Shown here in pieces: positions 1-8,803 of a stretch of 64,000 nucleotides of DNA. The notes below the pieces were generated by a model that was not told where the DNA came from, did not search any database, and saw only the letters and a list, made by a program, of their open reading frames with translations. Positions within the stretch are counted from its first letter, which is position 1. The number at the start of each line of letters is the position of its first letter. Both the position numbers and the translations under genes were made by a program. Origin of the DNA: Staphylococcus auricularis (GTDB lineage Bacteria; Bacillota; Bacilli; Staphylococcales; Staphylococcaceae); NCBI RefSeq assembly GCF_001500315.1, contig NZ_LLER01000004.1, positions 1 through 64,000 of the forward strand. Direction: 5' to 3'.

Positions 1-703
1 CGGTCTACTAACGAGCCGATCTTTTCAAGGTGGGGAACATAAACCTTTAACCATCATTGGACCTAAAGGGATTCAACAGTTTGTAGAAACAACATTACAT
101 TTATCAGAGTCTCATCTAAATTATCCGATTACATATATTGAGATTGAAAATGAACTGTCTTATCATGCAGATGGATTTACGGTCACAGCCGCATTGTTAA
201 ATCACGGTATTGTATCGTTTGGCTATCGTATTGAGGCGCCAAACACACCAGGTAAAATAGATGTGCAAGCATTAAAACAAATCGGACTAGAACCAGGTCC
301 AAAATATCAAGAAGTCAAAGATAACGATACATTTGAATATAATGGTCTTATTTATAATTCTCATGATTTTAAAGGCGAAACGAGACAAGGTCAGCGCGTC
401 GCAATATTTGGAGATACGATGCCATGTAAAAATGAATATAGCATCGCTCAAGATGTGGATGTCATGGTGCATGAGAGCACCTTTTTAGAAGGCGATAAAA
501 CACTTGCGAACAACTATCATCACAGTCACATTAGTGATGTGTTTAAACTTGCGAGAGAGGCTCATGTGAAACATAGTTTAATCACGCATATCAGTAATCG
601 GTATACGTTAGAAGATATCGAAGCGCTGTGTGAAGCTTTTGATGCATCAGACGAAACACCGTCATATCAAATTGTGAATGACTTTGACAGTTATCAATTT
701 TAA
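1..703 (+). CDS. rnz: Ribonuclease Z, C-terminal part (5' end outside window)
   Basis: Endonuclease of the metallo-beta-lactamase fold that trims the 3' trailer of tRNA precursors. The reading frame is open from base 2, beginning [15 protein letters not shown], which is the region just after the missing HxHxDH metal motif. Visible conserved parts are the [12 protein letters not shown] segment, FGDTMPC with the metal-bridging Asp, VHESTF, HHSHI and THISNRY near the C-terminus. About the last 233 residues are present. It converges with proC across a shared hairpin. The in-frame ATG at 194 is internal and not a start. Confidence 0.93.
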   Translation, partial: GLLTSRSFQGGEHKPLTIIGPKGIQQFVETTLHLSESHLNYPITYIEIENELSYHADGFTVTAALLNHGIVSFGYRIEAPNTPGKIDVQALKQIGLEPGPKYQEVKDNDTFEYNGLIYNSHDFKGETRQGQRVAIFGDTMPCKNEYSIAQDVDVMVHESTFLEGDKTLANNYHHSHISDVFKLAREAHVKHSLITHISNRYTLEDIEALCEAFDASDETPSYQIVNDFDSYQF

Positions 704-707
704 TTAA

Positions 708-764
708 AAAGGCAACACCATGTAGTGGTGCGGTAAACACAGTCACTACGCAGTGTTGCCTTTA
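708..764. terminator. Bidirectional terminator between rnz and proC
   Basis: The arms GGCAACAC (711-718) and GTGTTGCC (753-760) close a hairpin with an inner CACCA/TGGTG stem. An A-run lies on the left and TTTAAAT on the right, so it can end both converging genes. Confidence 0.75.
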
Positions 765-770
765 AATCTA

Positions 771-1601
771 TCAATCATCGTCATCTTCGTCATTATCTTG
801 TGCAGATAGTTCAATACTTCGATTGACGGCAGCTTTTAAACTTTTTTCAAAAATGTGTTCGATGTCATATGTTGATAAAACATCTAGACCAGCTTGAGTG
901 GTACCACCTTTAGAAGTGATATTTTTACGTAATTGTTCCATACTTAAATCAGAACGTTCGATCATTTTGCTGGTACCGATGATTAAGTTACGAATAGATT
1001 CTTCAACTTCCGATTTATCGAGTCCGAGTTTTGTACCTGCTGATACATATTGTTCAAATACGTGATATAAGAAAGCAGGGCCACTACCTGTAATCGCAGT
1101 GACTTGGTGTAAGTGATCTTCTGAAACTTCTAAGATTGAACCAAATGCGTGAATTAATTCATTTACTTCATCTTTGGCTTTCGGACCAAAATTACTTGAG
1201 AAGCTGATGCCTGTCACTGAATGACCTACTTGTGCATTCGTGTTTGGCATAATACGTGCAATGGGGTTCGTTGTATTTAATTTATCTTTAATATAGTCAA
1301 TCGGTAAGCCTGCCATGATAGAGATGAAACGGTTATCATCTTTGATGTGCGGGGCGATTCTGTCTGCAAGTGCGTCAAAATCATAAGGCTTTGTACCTAT
1401 AAACACATAATCTGCATTTTTCAATAATGCGTCATCATCGTATCTATAATTGACGTTCAGTTCTTCAGCATATTTTTTTAATCTATCTTCATTAGAACGA
1501 TTGGTCAAATAAATGTCTTCGGGTGCGGTCACTTTGGAATTGATAATTCCTGTAAAAATAGCATGAGCCATATTACCTGCACCATAAAATACAATTTTCA
1601 T
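771..1601 (-). CDS. proC: Pyrroline-5-carboxylate reductase
   Basis: Catalyses the last step of proline synthesis, NAD(P)H-dependent reduction of 1-pyrroline-5-carboxylate, in the cytoplasm. The 276-residue protein starts with a Rossmann glycine motif (FYGAGNMAHAI), carries ITGSGPAFLYHVFEQ about residue 167, and has the family signature TSKGGTTQAGLDVL about residue 230. The ATG at 1599-1601 is preceded by an AGGATG-type ribosome site. The C-terminus ends in a very acidic run (DNDEDDDD), probably a disordered species-specific tail. It is a single gene converging on rnz. Confidence 0.95.
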   Translation of the reverse strand: MKIVFYGAGNMAHAIFTGIINSKVTAPEDIYLTNRSNEDRLKKYAEELNVNYRYDDDALLKNADYVFIGTKPYDFDALADRIAPHIKDDNRFISIMAGLPIDYIKDKLNTTNPIARIMPNTNAQVGHSVTGISFSSNFGPKAKDEVNELIHAFGSILEVSEDHLHQVTAITGSGPAFLYHVFEQYVSAGTKLGLDKSEVEESIRNLIIGTSKMIERSDLSMEQLRKNITSKGGTTQAGLDVLSTYDIEHIFEKSLKAAVNRSIELSAQDNDEDDDD

Positions 1602-1764
1602 ATCGCTTCACATCCTATTTTGATTATGGTTTTATCTTAACACAAAATACGTTCAACTCCAGGTTAAACCCAGGGATTAGATATAAAACAGAATGAAAAC
1701 GTAGCGTTTTATAAAAATATGAACGTTTTCTCGCAATACAAGTGTCAAAGGAGGGCTGTTTTCA

Positions 1765-2523
1765 ATGATTGGACAACATTTTATTTTAACTGGCGCAACA
1801 AGTGGTTTAGGTCGTTCGTTATTAACACTGTTACTGCAAAAACGAGTGACTGTTACTGCACTTGTCAGACATCCTGAAAATTTATCCGCTTTTCAAACCT
1901 ATATAGATTGTCATCAGCTGCATCTCATCATGTGTGATTTACAAAACGAAGCTGATATTTTGGAGTTAGAACCGCAATTGAAACACCATACCTATCACGG
2001 CTTAATTTATTGTGCAGGTATGGGTTACTTCAAAAGTATGGCAGACCACGACTTTGCAGAAATGAAACAAACCTACATGCTCAATGTCGTTCATTTTAAT
2101 CTATTACTACGTATGGTCGAGCCGCATCTCGTTGAACGTCCAACGATTGTAGGGATTGGTAGTCAAGCAGCGCATGTGACACAAGCTTATGCTTCACACT
2201 ATGGAGCAAGTAAAGCGGCATTTATTCAAACACTGAACGCATTACGGTTAGAGCGTCCTTCATATCACGTGATGACGGTAAATACAGGTCCCATTGCAAC
2301 ACCATTTCATCAAAAAGCAGACCCAACTTTGGCTTACGCTAAAAGTGTGAAAGGGATTATGTTAGATCCCGATGACTTAGCTCAACGTATTATTAAAGGG
2401 ATAATCAACGGAGTAGAGGAGATCAATCAACCGAAATGGATGCATATTTTATTGAAAGGATATCAACTTGCGCCGAGATGGATAGAAAAGTTATGTCCGA
2501 AACTCTTCAATAATAAAGCATGA
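1765..2523 (+). CDS. Short-chain dehydrogenase/reductase (YqjQ-like)
   Basis: A classical SDR of 252 residues that should use NAD(P)H. Visible motifs are the cofactor loop TGATSGLGRS at residues 9-18, a YCAGMGYF segment in place of NNAG, a Ser in GIGSQAA, and the catalytic YxxxK as YGASK. A GxIxTPF-type segment (TGPIATPF) follows. The start ATG at 1765 is well placed behind AAAGGAGGG. The substrate cannot be inferred. In staphylococci such a gene sits close to rnz/proC. An inverted repeat lies upstream (see findings), and a structured repeat follows 50 bases after the stop. Confidence 0.85.
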   Translation: MIGQHFILTGATSGLGRSLLTLLLQKRVTVTALVRHPENLSAFQTYIDCHQLHLIMCDLQNEADILELEPQLKHHTYHGLIYCAGMGYFKSMADHDFAEMKQTYMLNVVHFNLLLRMVEPHLVERPTIVGIGSQAAHVTQAYASHYGASKAAFIQTLNALRLERPSYHVMTVNTGPIATPFHQKADPTLAYAKSVKGIMLDPDDLAQRIIKGIINGVEEINQPKWMHILLKGYQLAPRWIEKLCPKLFNNKA

Positions 2524-2574
2524 TTGAGATATCCTTCTCTTATATACAAAAGATGAAGACGCTTTAAAAATAGT

Positions 2575-2857
2575 ATTTTTATTATCTTCAGACTTTATAA
2601 ACGAGATAAGAAAAAGGCGACTCCACCCGAAACATCGGATAAAGTCGCTTAGAAAGATTGCATCACCGTCCGAGACTCCTGAGGCATCTAGCCGAAACTG
2701 AAAATCCATTTTGGCTAAATTCATGTAGTAATTTAAAGTGTTATTTATTAGCCAAAATTAGTTGAAGTAAGGCGCCTAGGAAAGCGAGGGCAGGTAAGCA
2801 ATCTGTAGAACACCGCTTAATATAGTTACATTTAACCACCATATATGGTGGGGAGCC
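2575..2857. repeat. Structured dispersed repeat, copy A
   Basis: About 280 bases that recur at 50099-50377 in the same orientation. The stretch 2656-2716 is identical in both copies. Nested complementary arms are visible: AGATTGC (2656-2662) with GCAATCT (2798-2804), GTCC (2669-2672) with GGGC (2788-2791, one G-U), CCTGAGGC (2679-2686) with GCCTAGG (2774-2780), and TTTTGGCTAA (2710-2719) with TTAGCCAAAA (2749-2758). A separate GCGACT/AGTCGC hairpin (about 2617-2649) is followed by a T-run when read on the minus strand. CCACC/GGTGG arms lie near the right end. It probably encodes a structured RNA or is a short non-autonomous repeat; I do not recognise its family. Confidence 0.75.
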
Positions 2858-2863
2858 AAAAAA

Positions 2864-2891
2864 GCACCGTAGCAAACGTTTGCTACGGTGC
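2864..2891 (-). terminator. Perfect 28-base palindromic terminator of the aldo/keto reductase gene
   Basis: GCACCGTAGCAAAC is followed directly by its exact complement, giving a 14-bp perfect palindrome. On the minus strand it is followed by TTTTTTGG, as expected for an intrinsic terminator of the gene ending at 2940. On the plus strand the tail is the weaker TTTAATC. Confidence 0.85.
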
Positions 2892-2939
2892 TTTAATCAT
2901 TTCATATTGATTTATATTGAAGTACAGCGGACACGCTCA

Positions 2940-3854
2940 TTAATCTACGTGTGCTGTATATTCTAAATCTTTTACGCGTTCACGAGCAGCTTTAGTCACA
3001 TCTAAGCTGATGTCTTTCGCATAATTAAAGTTTTTAACATTTTCATCTAATTGTTCGACTGAGCTTGCACCGACGATAATAGAACCAAGTGCATCATGTG
3101 ACATTAAATAGTTAAATGTGAGTGCGGTTAAGTTGTTGTCTATTTCTTTAATAGAAGCGATCGTTTCACCGAGTTCTTGGTATGAATAATCGAAAATACC
3201 TTCTGAGAATTTTTGATCTAAAGCATTGTTACTATTTGATGTTAATAACCCTTTAAATACTGGGCCTCTCGCAAGCATTTTCACACCTTCTTGATGCACG
3301 CGATCGATGAGTGTTTCAGGACGATTATCAATTAAATTAAACTGAGACATGAGTGTTTCTATGTCACTATGTTCTAAATAATAATTAATGACATTAGGTC
3401 GAATAGAAGAAATACCATAGGCACGAATGATGCCTTCTTGTTTTAATTCGTCAAAAGCACTGATGGTTTCGTCTAAAGGATCATCAATGGTACCACCGTG
3501 TAATTGATACAAGTCTAAATGCTCTACGCCAAGTTGTTGTAATGACGTTTTAACCTGTGATTTGATGTATTTTTTAGAAGGATCCCAAAATGTAGAACCA
3601 TCATCTTTAAGATGATTACCGACTTTTGTGCCGATAACAATATCGCCTCTATCTTGATATTTTTTCAACGCTTTACCCACGATTTCTTCATTTTGACCTT
3701 TATCGTACATATCTGCTGTATCAAAATAAGTAATGCCGTGTTCAAGTGCACGTTCGATAATGGATTCAGCATGATCGTATTCTGTACCTAAACTCATACA
3801 ACCCAATCCTAATTCAGATAATTCAATGCCACTTTTCAAGATATTCTTTTGCAT
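2940..3854 (-). CDS. Aldo/keto reductase family oxidoreductase
   Basis: A 304-residue NADPH-dependent oxidoreductase with the (beta/alpha)8 fold. The catalytic tetrad can be read: Asp and Tyr in FDTADMYDKGQNEEIVG, Lys in IGTKVGN, and His in LYQLHGG. The C-terminal part has the usual cofactor-binding end (SIIVGASSVEQLDEN). The ATG at 3852-3854 follows AGGAGAAAAG. It is monocistronic and ends at the palindromic terminator at 2864-2891. The natural substrate cannot be deduced. Confidence 0.9.
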   Translation of the reverse strand: MQKNILKSGIELSELGLGCMSLGTEYDHAESIIERALEHGITYFDTADMYDKGQNEEIVGKALKKYQDRGDIVIGTKVGNHLKDDGSTFWDPSKKYIKSQVKTSLQQLGVEHLDLYQLHGGTIDDPLDETISAFDELKQEGIIRAYGISSIRPNVINYYLEHSDIETLMSQFNLIDNRPETLIDRVHQEGVKMLARGPVFKGLLTSNSNNALDQKFSEGIFDYSYQELGETIASIKEIDNNLTALTFNYLMSHDALGSIIVGASSVEQLDENVKNFNYAKDISLDVTKAARERVKDLEYTAHVD

Positions 3855-4039
3855 GTCTTTTCTCCTTTCGATACACTAAAATTAATATATCGGTTAGTTT
3901 GCTTCATAATATATATCTTATATTTCTACGCTACTATACTCATTAAAACATAGATCACATAAGCTATCATTAACCATAACTTATAAAGCGAAGATAGATC
4001 AAAATAACGCTTTTATATAAAAAGGAAGGAAGTCATTTT

Positions 4040-4582
4040 ATGAATTATAATGAACCTACAATTTCTAAAGAAACGATTTATAACGGAAAAATCATCGATG
4101 TTGAAGTACATGATGTCGAATTACAAAACGGAGAAACTTCGAAACGTGAACTCGTTTTCCACAACGGTGCCGTATGTGTTTGTGCAATCACACCTGAGAA
4201 ACGGGTCCTACTCGTCGAACAGTTTCGAAAACCAGCAGAAAAAACATTACTAGAAATTCCAGCTGGGAAACTCGAAGCTGGAGAAGAACGTGAATCAGCT
4301 GCAAAAAGAGAATTAGAAGAAGAGACAGGTTATATTGCTGATCATTTAAAATTGATTACAGAGATGTATGGGTCACCTGGATTCTCAAGTGAAAAGACTT
4401 CTATCTATTTCGCTGATGATCTCAAAGAAGGTGAAATGCATCTCGATGATGATGAATTTTTAGAAGTGAAAAGCTACTCCATAGCTGAGATTAAGCGAAT
4501 GCTTCAAAATAATGAACTTGAAGATGCGAAAACGATTATCGCTCTTCAATACTTATTACTTAATTATAATGATTCTAATTAA
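4040..4582 (+). CDS. nudF: NUDIX hydrolase, ADP-ribose pyrophosphatase
   Basis: Hydrolyses ADP-ribose to AMP and ribose 5-phosphate. The protein has 180 residues, usual for the YqkG/NudF group. The Nudix box is complete: from about residue 76, G, five residues, E, seven residues, then RELEEETG. The upstream LLVEQFRKPAEKTLLEIPAG segment and the downstream MYGSPGFSSEK segment are typical of ADP-ribose pyrophosphatases. The start ATG has AAGGAAGG about eight bases upstream. It lies just before fur, as in other staphylococci. Confidence 0.9.
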   Translation: MNYNEPTISKETIYNGKIIDVEVHDVELQNGETSKRELVFHNGAVCVCAITPEKRVLLVEQFRKPAEKTLLEIPAGKLEAGEERESAAKRELEEETGYIADHLKLITEMYGSPGFSSEKTSIYFADDLKEGEMHLDDDEFLEVKSYSIAEIKRMLQNNELEDAKTIIALQYLLLNYNDSN

Positions 4583-4647
4583 GCGAGCGAATCTACTTGC
4601 TAATTTTATCAATTACTGTTATTTTAGAGATAAATCATTAAGGCAAA

Positions 4648-4662
4648 TTAAAATGATTATAA
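4648..4662 (+). promoter_or_regulatory. PerR-box-like operator overlapping the fur -10 region
   Basis: TTAAAATGATTATAA matches the Per box TTATAATNATTATAA at all but one position. It overlaps a TATAAT hexamer at 4658-4663, so a bound repressor would block the promoter. PerR control of fur is established in S. aureus. That it operates here is inference. Confidence 0.6.
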
Positions 4663-4686
4663 TCCGATAAGAGGAGTGTGTCTTCC

Positions 4687-5133
4687 GTGGAAGAAAGATT
4701 AAATCGCGTCAAACAGCAATTACAACAGTATTCTTATAAATTGACTCCACAACGAGAAGCCACTTTGCGAGTACTCATTGAGAATGAAAAAGACCATCTT
4801 AGTGCTGAAGATGTCTACTTAAAAGTGAAAGATAAAGCGCCAGAAATAGGCTTGGCAACTGTCTATCGTACATTAGAATTATTATCAGAACTTAGAGTCG
4901 TTGATAAAATCAACTTTGGTGATGGCGTTTCTCGTTATGACTTACGTAAAGAGGGAGCAAAGCATTTCCATCATCATCTAGTATGCATGGAATGTGGAAA
5001 AGTAGAAGAGATTGAAGAAGACTTGTTACCACAAGTTGAAGAAAAAGTAGAAAATGATTTCAATTTTAGAATATCTGACCACCGCCTCACATTTCATGGT
5101 GTCTGCTCTGAATGTATCGCTAAAGGGAAATGA
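4687..5133 (+). CDS. fur: Ferric uptake regulator Fur
   Basis: Iron-dependent DNA-binding repressor of iron-uptake genes. The winged-helix N-terminus reads KLTPQREATLRVL and IGLATVYRTLELL. The dimerisation half carries the metal and zinc motifs HFHHHLVCMECG and a second CSEC pair. I choose the GTG at 4687 (MEERLNRVKQQ, 148 residues), because AAGAGGAG at 4669-4676 is ten bases away. A GTG at 4678 would touch that ribosome site. A PerR-like box overlaps the promoter. It is followed 33 bases later by xerD, the usual staphylococcal pair. Confidence 0.93.
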   Translation: MEERLNRVKQQLQQYSYKLTPQREATLRVLIENEKDHLSAEDVYLKVKDKAPEIGLATVYRTLELLSELRVVDKINFGDGVSRYDLRKEGAKHFHHHLVCMECGKVEEIEEDLLPQVEEKVENDFNFRISDHRLTFHGVCSECIAKGK

Positions 5134-5166
5134 TGAAGTGAATAGCTTGTAGAAAGAGGCTCAGCT

Positions 5167-6054
5167 ATGGATACAATTATCGAGGAATATTTAAAATTCA
5201 TTCAGCTAGAAAAAGGGTTAAGTGAGAATACCATTGGCGCGTATCGACGAGATTTAAATAAATACCAAACGTATTTAACAAATCATCATATCAACCATAT
5301 CGATTTCGTTGATCGAACAACGATACAACAATGTTTAGGAGAACTACACGACGAAGGGGCTTCTGCTAAGTCGATTGCCCGCTTCATCTCCACAATTCGC
5401 AGCTTTCATCAATTCGCTTTACGCGAAAAATACGCTGCGAAAGATCCAACGGTCCTGATAGAAACACCCAAATATGAACGCCGATTACCTGATGTGTTAG
5501 AAGTAGATGAGGTCGTTCGGTTATTAGAAACCCCTGATACGAACAAAAAGAAAGGGTTTCGTGACCGTACGATGTTAGAGTTACTCTATGCGACGGGCAT
5601 GAGGGTGACTGAGCTCATTGACTTAGAAGTCGAAGATGTCAATCTCATTATGGGCTTCGTTCGTGTTTATGGTAAAGGGGATAAAGAACGGATTATTCCG
5701 TTAGGTGAAACGGTCATCGATTATCTACAAACCTATATCGATGACATTCGTCCTCAAATACTAAAACATACCGTGACAGATACGTTGTTCTTAAACTTGC
5801 ATGGTAAGCCTTTATCACGCCAAGGCATTTGGAAGATGATTAAGCAATATGGTATAGAAGCTCAAATCAATAAAAAACTAACCCCACATACGTTGCGACA
5901 TTCATTTGCAACACACTTATTAGAAAATGGGGCTGATTTACGTGCAGTCCAAGAAATGTTAGGTCACTCTGATATTTCTACGACACAACTTTATACTCAT
6001 GTGTCAAAACAACAGATCAGAAAAATGTATCAAACCTATCATCCTCGCGCATAA
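5167..6054 (+). CDS. xerD: Tyrosine recombinase XerD
   Basis: Site-specific recombinase that, with XerC, resolves chromosome dimers at dif. The length is 295 residues, standard for XerD. The N-terminal SAM-like core-binding domain spans about residues 1-85. The catalytic residues are visible: Arg in TGMRVTELIDL, Lys in YGKGDKERIIPL, HTLRHSFATHLLE with HxxR, His in LGHSDIS, and the nucleophile Tyr in TTQLYTHV. The ATG follows AGAAAGAGG. It ends at a strong hairpin shared with the converging DUF309 gene. Confidence 0.96.
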   Translation: MDTIIEEYLKFIQLEKGLSENTIGAYRRDLNKYQTYLTNHHINHIDFVDRTTIQQCLGELHDEGASAKSIARFISTIRSFHQFALREKYAAKDPTVLIETPKYERRLPDVLEVDEVVRLLETPDTNKKKGFRDRTMLELLYATGMRVTELIDLEVEDVNLIMGFVRVYGKGDKERIIPLGETVIDYLQTYIDDIRPQILKHTVTDTLFLNLHGKPLSRQGIWKMIKQYGIEAQINKKLTPHTLRHSFATHLLENGADLRAVQEMLGHSDISTTQLYTHVSKQQIRKMYQTYHPRA

Positions 6055-6096
6055 AATCACCGTTAGGCATTTGGCTATGCTTAGCGGTGATTTTTG
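6054..6096. terminator. Bidirectional terminator xerD / DUF309
   Basis: ATCACCGTTAGGCAT (6056-6070) pairs over 15 positions, two of them G-U, with ATGCTTAGCGGTGAT (6077-6091). TTTTT follows on the plus strand and an A-run precedes it, so it serves both converging genes. Confidence 0.85.
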
Positions 6097-6584
6097 TGTT
6101 TATTGTTTAAAGCTTGTAGTCTTGCTTCCAATACTGCACGACGGTCTCTGAGTAAATGATGATCGATGATATAACGATCTTCAGTCATCACTTTAGTAAA
6201 TTGATAATCAGGATAGCGTTCGATGACCTGTTGTTTCATTTCCTCAGTCATGGGGAGCTCTACGGGTATGAAGGGTTTAGCTTCTTCTGCAAGTTCGAGA
6301 AGTTGATCAATAAGTCGAATGTAGTGATCAATATGTAATCCGAGTTGTGGATGTTGATGTTGTTGGATTACACGCTTTGCTTTGTTAAATGATTTGCGTG
6401 CACCTTTAAAGTTATTCCGTCGATGATGATAACAACCAGTCGCAAATAAAATAAGACTGACGACTGCATCTTCTTTTGAATAACTAGGATTTTCCTTCCA
6501 AGCTTCTTCTAGAATATCGTGACATAAAAAATAATGTTGTTGTGTGTTAAAAAAATAGTAAAATTGCTGTAAAGCTGCTTGCAT
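6081..6584 (-). CDS. DUF309 domain protein (YpuF-like)
   Basis: A 167-residue protein of the DUF309 family, function unknown. The family hallmark is the N-terminal FLCHDILEEAWKEN segment (HE-x-LEE-x-W type, about residues 19-32), followed by a helical region with LFATGCYHHRRNN and KGARKSFNKA. It lies divergently from scpA, with only 91 bases between the two starts. B. subtilis has a comparable gene at the same place next to scpA. The 3' end overlaps the shared terminator. Confidence 0.8.
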   Translation of the reverse strand: MQAALQQFYYFFNTQQHYFLCHDILEEAWKENPSYSKEDAVVSLILFATGCYHHRRNNFKGARKSFNKAKRVIQQHQHPQLGLHIDHYIRLIDQLLELAEEAKPFIPVELPMTEEMKQQVIERYPDYQFTKVMTEDRYIIDHHLLRDRRAVLEARLQALNNKHKNHR

Positions 6585-6607
6585 ATTTATTTCTCTCCAA
6601 ATTTAAA

Positions 6608-6621
6608 TGTAATTCATTACA
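6608..6621. promoter_or_regulatory. Palindrome TGTAATTCATTACA upstream of the scpA -10
   Basis: The arms TGTAAT and ATTACA are separated by two bases and sit just upstream of TATAAT at 6625-6630, the likely -10 of scpA, in the divergent intergenic region. Position and symmetry suggest an operator. The factor is unknown. Confidence 0.4.
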
Positions 6622-6675
6622 TGCTATAATACTTGAGTGAACGACGTACTTAACTTGTAAGTCGAGGTAGATAAA

Positions 6676-7413
6676 ATGTACGAAGTGAAATTAGATGCGT
6701 TCAATGGACCGTTAGATTTATTATTACATCTCATTCAAGAATTTGAAATCGATATTTATGATATCCCCATGAAATCACTCACTGAACAATATATGCAATA
6801 TATCCACACAATGAAACAATTAGAGATTAATATTGCCAGTGAATACTTAGTGATGGCTTCTGAATTATTGATGATCAAAAGTAAGATGTTGTTGCCACAG
6901 TCCGAGGAAGATGAACCGGTAGAAGACGATCCACGTGAAGATTTGGTCGGTCGTTTAATCGAGTATCAAAATTATAAAGCCTATACTGAAATTTTGACCG
7001 ATAAAAAAGAAGAAAGAGAACATTATTTTTCGAAACACCCAACGGATTTATCGCATTTAGAAAGCAATGAAACGTGGGATGAGAACCAAACGATTGATTT
7101 AACGAAACTCATCATCGCTTATCAAAAAGTAAAAAATAGAGTCGATTATCAAACACCTAAAGCGGTTGAAATACATAAAGAGACCTTTACCATTCAACAA
7201 GCAACACATGTTGTCACAGAGCGTTTAGCTGACCACGATGAATTCAACTTCTTCAGTCTGTTTCATTTTAATGAACCCGTTGAGATGGTAGTGACACACT
7301 TTTTAGCAATATTAGAAATGGCTAAATCAGGTCACATTAATATAGAACAACCTAAAGATTTTGAAGACATTCAAATATATAGAGGAGTGAATTATGGCGT
7401 TGGAAACGGATGA
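6676..7413 (+). CDS. scpA: Segregation and condensation protein A (kleisin)
   Basis: Kleisin subunit of the SMC-ScpAB condensin that organises and segregates the chromosome. The 245-residue protein starts with the diagnostic [22 protein letters not shown] segment, bridges with an acidic linker ([12 protein letters not shown]) near residue 75, and has the C-terminal winged helix including [19 protein letters not shown]. The ATG is preceded by GAGGTAG. The 3' end overlaps the start of scpB by 20 bases, indicating coupled translation. Confidence 0.95.
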   Translation: MYEVKLDAFNGPLDLLLHLIQEFEIDIYDIPMKSLTEQYMQYIHTMKQLEINIASEYLVMASELLMIKSKMLLPQSEEDEPVEDDPREDLVGRLIEYQNYKAYTEILTDKKEEREHYFSKHPTDLSHLESNETWDENQTIDLTKLIIAYQKVKNRVDYQTPKAVEIHKETFTIQQATHVVTERLADHDEFNFFSLFHFNEPVEMVVTHFLAILEMAKSGHINIEQPKDFEDIQIYRGVNYGVGNG

Positions 7414-7945
7414 GATACTAGAAGCGTTATTGTATACAGCAGGAGATGAAGGACTAGATCAAGCGCAATTAACTGAAGCATTACAAATCTCCGAAGAAGA
7501 ACTACAACAATACGTCGCAAACTATCAATCGCGAGGCTTAGTGATTCAACAGTTTGGTACGCTATATGTGCTGACGACACGAAAAGAAGCAGCGCCTTAT
7601 ATCGAACAGCTCGTTAAATCCAATAGTAAAATGAAATTATCCCAAGCAGCGATGGAATCCCTATCCATCATCGCTTATAATCAACCCGTGACGAGAAGTG
7701 ATATTGAGATGATTCGTGGTATTAATTCAGATGGTGCAGTGAAGACCCTGATTGCACGAGGACTGATTGAAGCAAAATCTGAAGCATCTTCTCGCAGTCA
7801 ACAACTGTATACCACAAGTCACTTTCTCAATGTATTTGGTATTTCACAACTAGATGAACTACCAACGACAGATGAAGAAGATGAAGAGATAGAAGCGTTC
7901 TTTAATAATTTAGTGAATCAAAAAGGAGACAATGAAAATGGCTAA
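7394..7945 (+). CDS. scpB: Segregation and condensation protein B
   Basis: Dimeric winged-helix subunit that binds ScpA in the SMC complex. It has 183 residues with the characteristic [12 protein letters not shown] start, [24 protein letters not shown] and [20 protein letters not shown]. Its ATG lies inside the scpA end, with a GGAG ribosome site at about 7383. The stop overlaps the first codons of rluB. The tail is acidic ([12 protein letters not shown]). Confidence 0.95.
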   Translation: MALETDEILEALLYTAGDEGLDQAQLTEALQISEEELQQYVANYQSRGLVIQQFGTLYVLTTRKEAAPYIEQLVKSNSKMKLSQAAMESLSIIAYNQPVTRSDIEMIRGINSDGAVKTLIARGLIEAKSEASSRSQQLYTTSHFLNVFGISQLDELPTTDEEDEEIEAFFNNLVNQKGDNENG

Positions 7946-8675
7946 GGAATTCGAAAGATTACAGAAGCGGATCGCAAATAGTGGTTATACGTCACGACGT
8001 AAAGCAGAAACGCTCATCAGTGAAGGTAAAGTAGAAGTCAACGGTGAACGCGTGACTGAACTGGGTACAAAAGTGAAACCTTCTGATGAAGTTTCAGTCG
8101 AAGGTGTGAAACTCGAACAAGAAGATAAACTCTATATCTTGTTCTACAAACCCGCACAAGTGATCACAAGTGTCTCTGATGACCGTGGACGTAAAGTGGT
8201 TCTAGACTATTTTGATGATTTAGAAACACGTATTTATCCAGTAGGTCGTTTAGATTATGATACGTCAGGCCTGCTTTTACTCACAAATGATGGGGAATTC
8301 ACTAATTTGATGACTCATCCACGTTACAAGATTAAGAAAAAATATGTGGCGAAGTTGAAAGGCTACCTCATGAGAGAAGAAGTGAAAGCGTTAGAACAAG
8401 GCATTGAATTGGAAGATGGTTTTACACAACCAGCACAAGTTAAAATCAAAAACCAAGATAAAGAAAAGAATACAACACTAGTAGAAATTACGATTTCGGA
8501 AGGACGGAATCGACAAGTAAGACGTATGTTCGAATATTTTGGTCATCATGTGAATAAACTCCAACGTACTGAGTTTGGTCCACTTGATTTAACTGGCTTA
8601 AATGCGGGTCAAGGAAGAGTGCTGACTCCGCATGAGGTGAAGGTGTTACGTCACTTAGCAGAGAACGGTAAATAG
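7938..8675 (+). CDS. rluB: 23S rRNA pseudouridine synthase B
   Basis: RluB/RsuA-family enzyme that isomerises a uridine in helix 89/90 of 23S rRNA. It has an N-terminal S4 RNA-binding domain ([20 protein letters not shown]) and the catalytic motif [17 protein letters not shown] with the active Asp, then [17 protein letters not shown] prefer the ATG at 7938 (MAKEFERLQ, 245 residues), because AAAAGGAG ends nine bases before it. The ATG at 7932 is only three bases away. It overlaps the scpB stop, so scpA-scpB-rluB form one operon. Confidence 0.93.
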   Translation: MAKEFERLQKRIANSGYTSRRKAETLISEGKVEVNGERVTELGTKVKPSDEVSVEGVKLEQEDKLYILFYKPAQVITSVSDDRGRKVVLDYFDDLETRIYPVGRLDYDTSGLLLLTNDGEFTNLMTHPRYKIKKKYVAKLKGYLMREEVKALEQGIELEDGFTQPAQVKIKNQDKEKNTTLVEITISEGRNRQVRRMFEYFGHHVNKLQRTEFGPLDLTGLNAGQGRVLTPHEVKVLRHLAENGK

Positions 8676-8754
8676 CCTAGTACTATTTAAATTTAAAATA
8701 TAATGTATATACAAACTATTTTTATACAATGTTTTAGTTTTTAATAAAATCATG

Positions 8755-8763
8755 TGATATAAT
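8755..8763 (+). promoter_or_regulatory. Extended -10 promoter upstream of srrA
   Basis: TGATATAAT is a TGn-extended -10, 41 bases before the srrA start. No convincing -35 is seen, as is usual for extended -10 promoters. Confidence 0.45.
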
Positions 8764-8803
8764 TGTGTTAAGTAGAATGTAACATAACTTGGAGGTATGC
8801 AGC

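Noticed and set aside
2491-2724. 77-residue minus-strand ORF covering part of repeat copy A and the end of the dehydrogenase gene
   Set aside because: No ribosome site; it spans the terminator hairpin and reads a stretch that is also identical in copy B. More likely structured RNA than protein.
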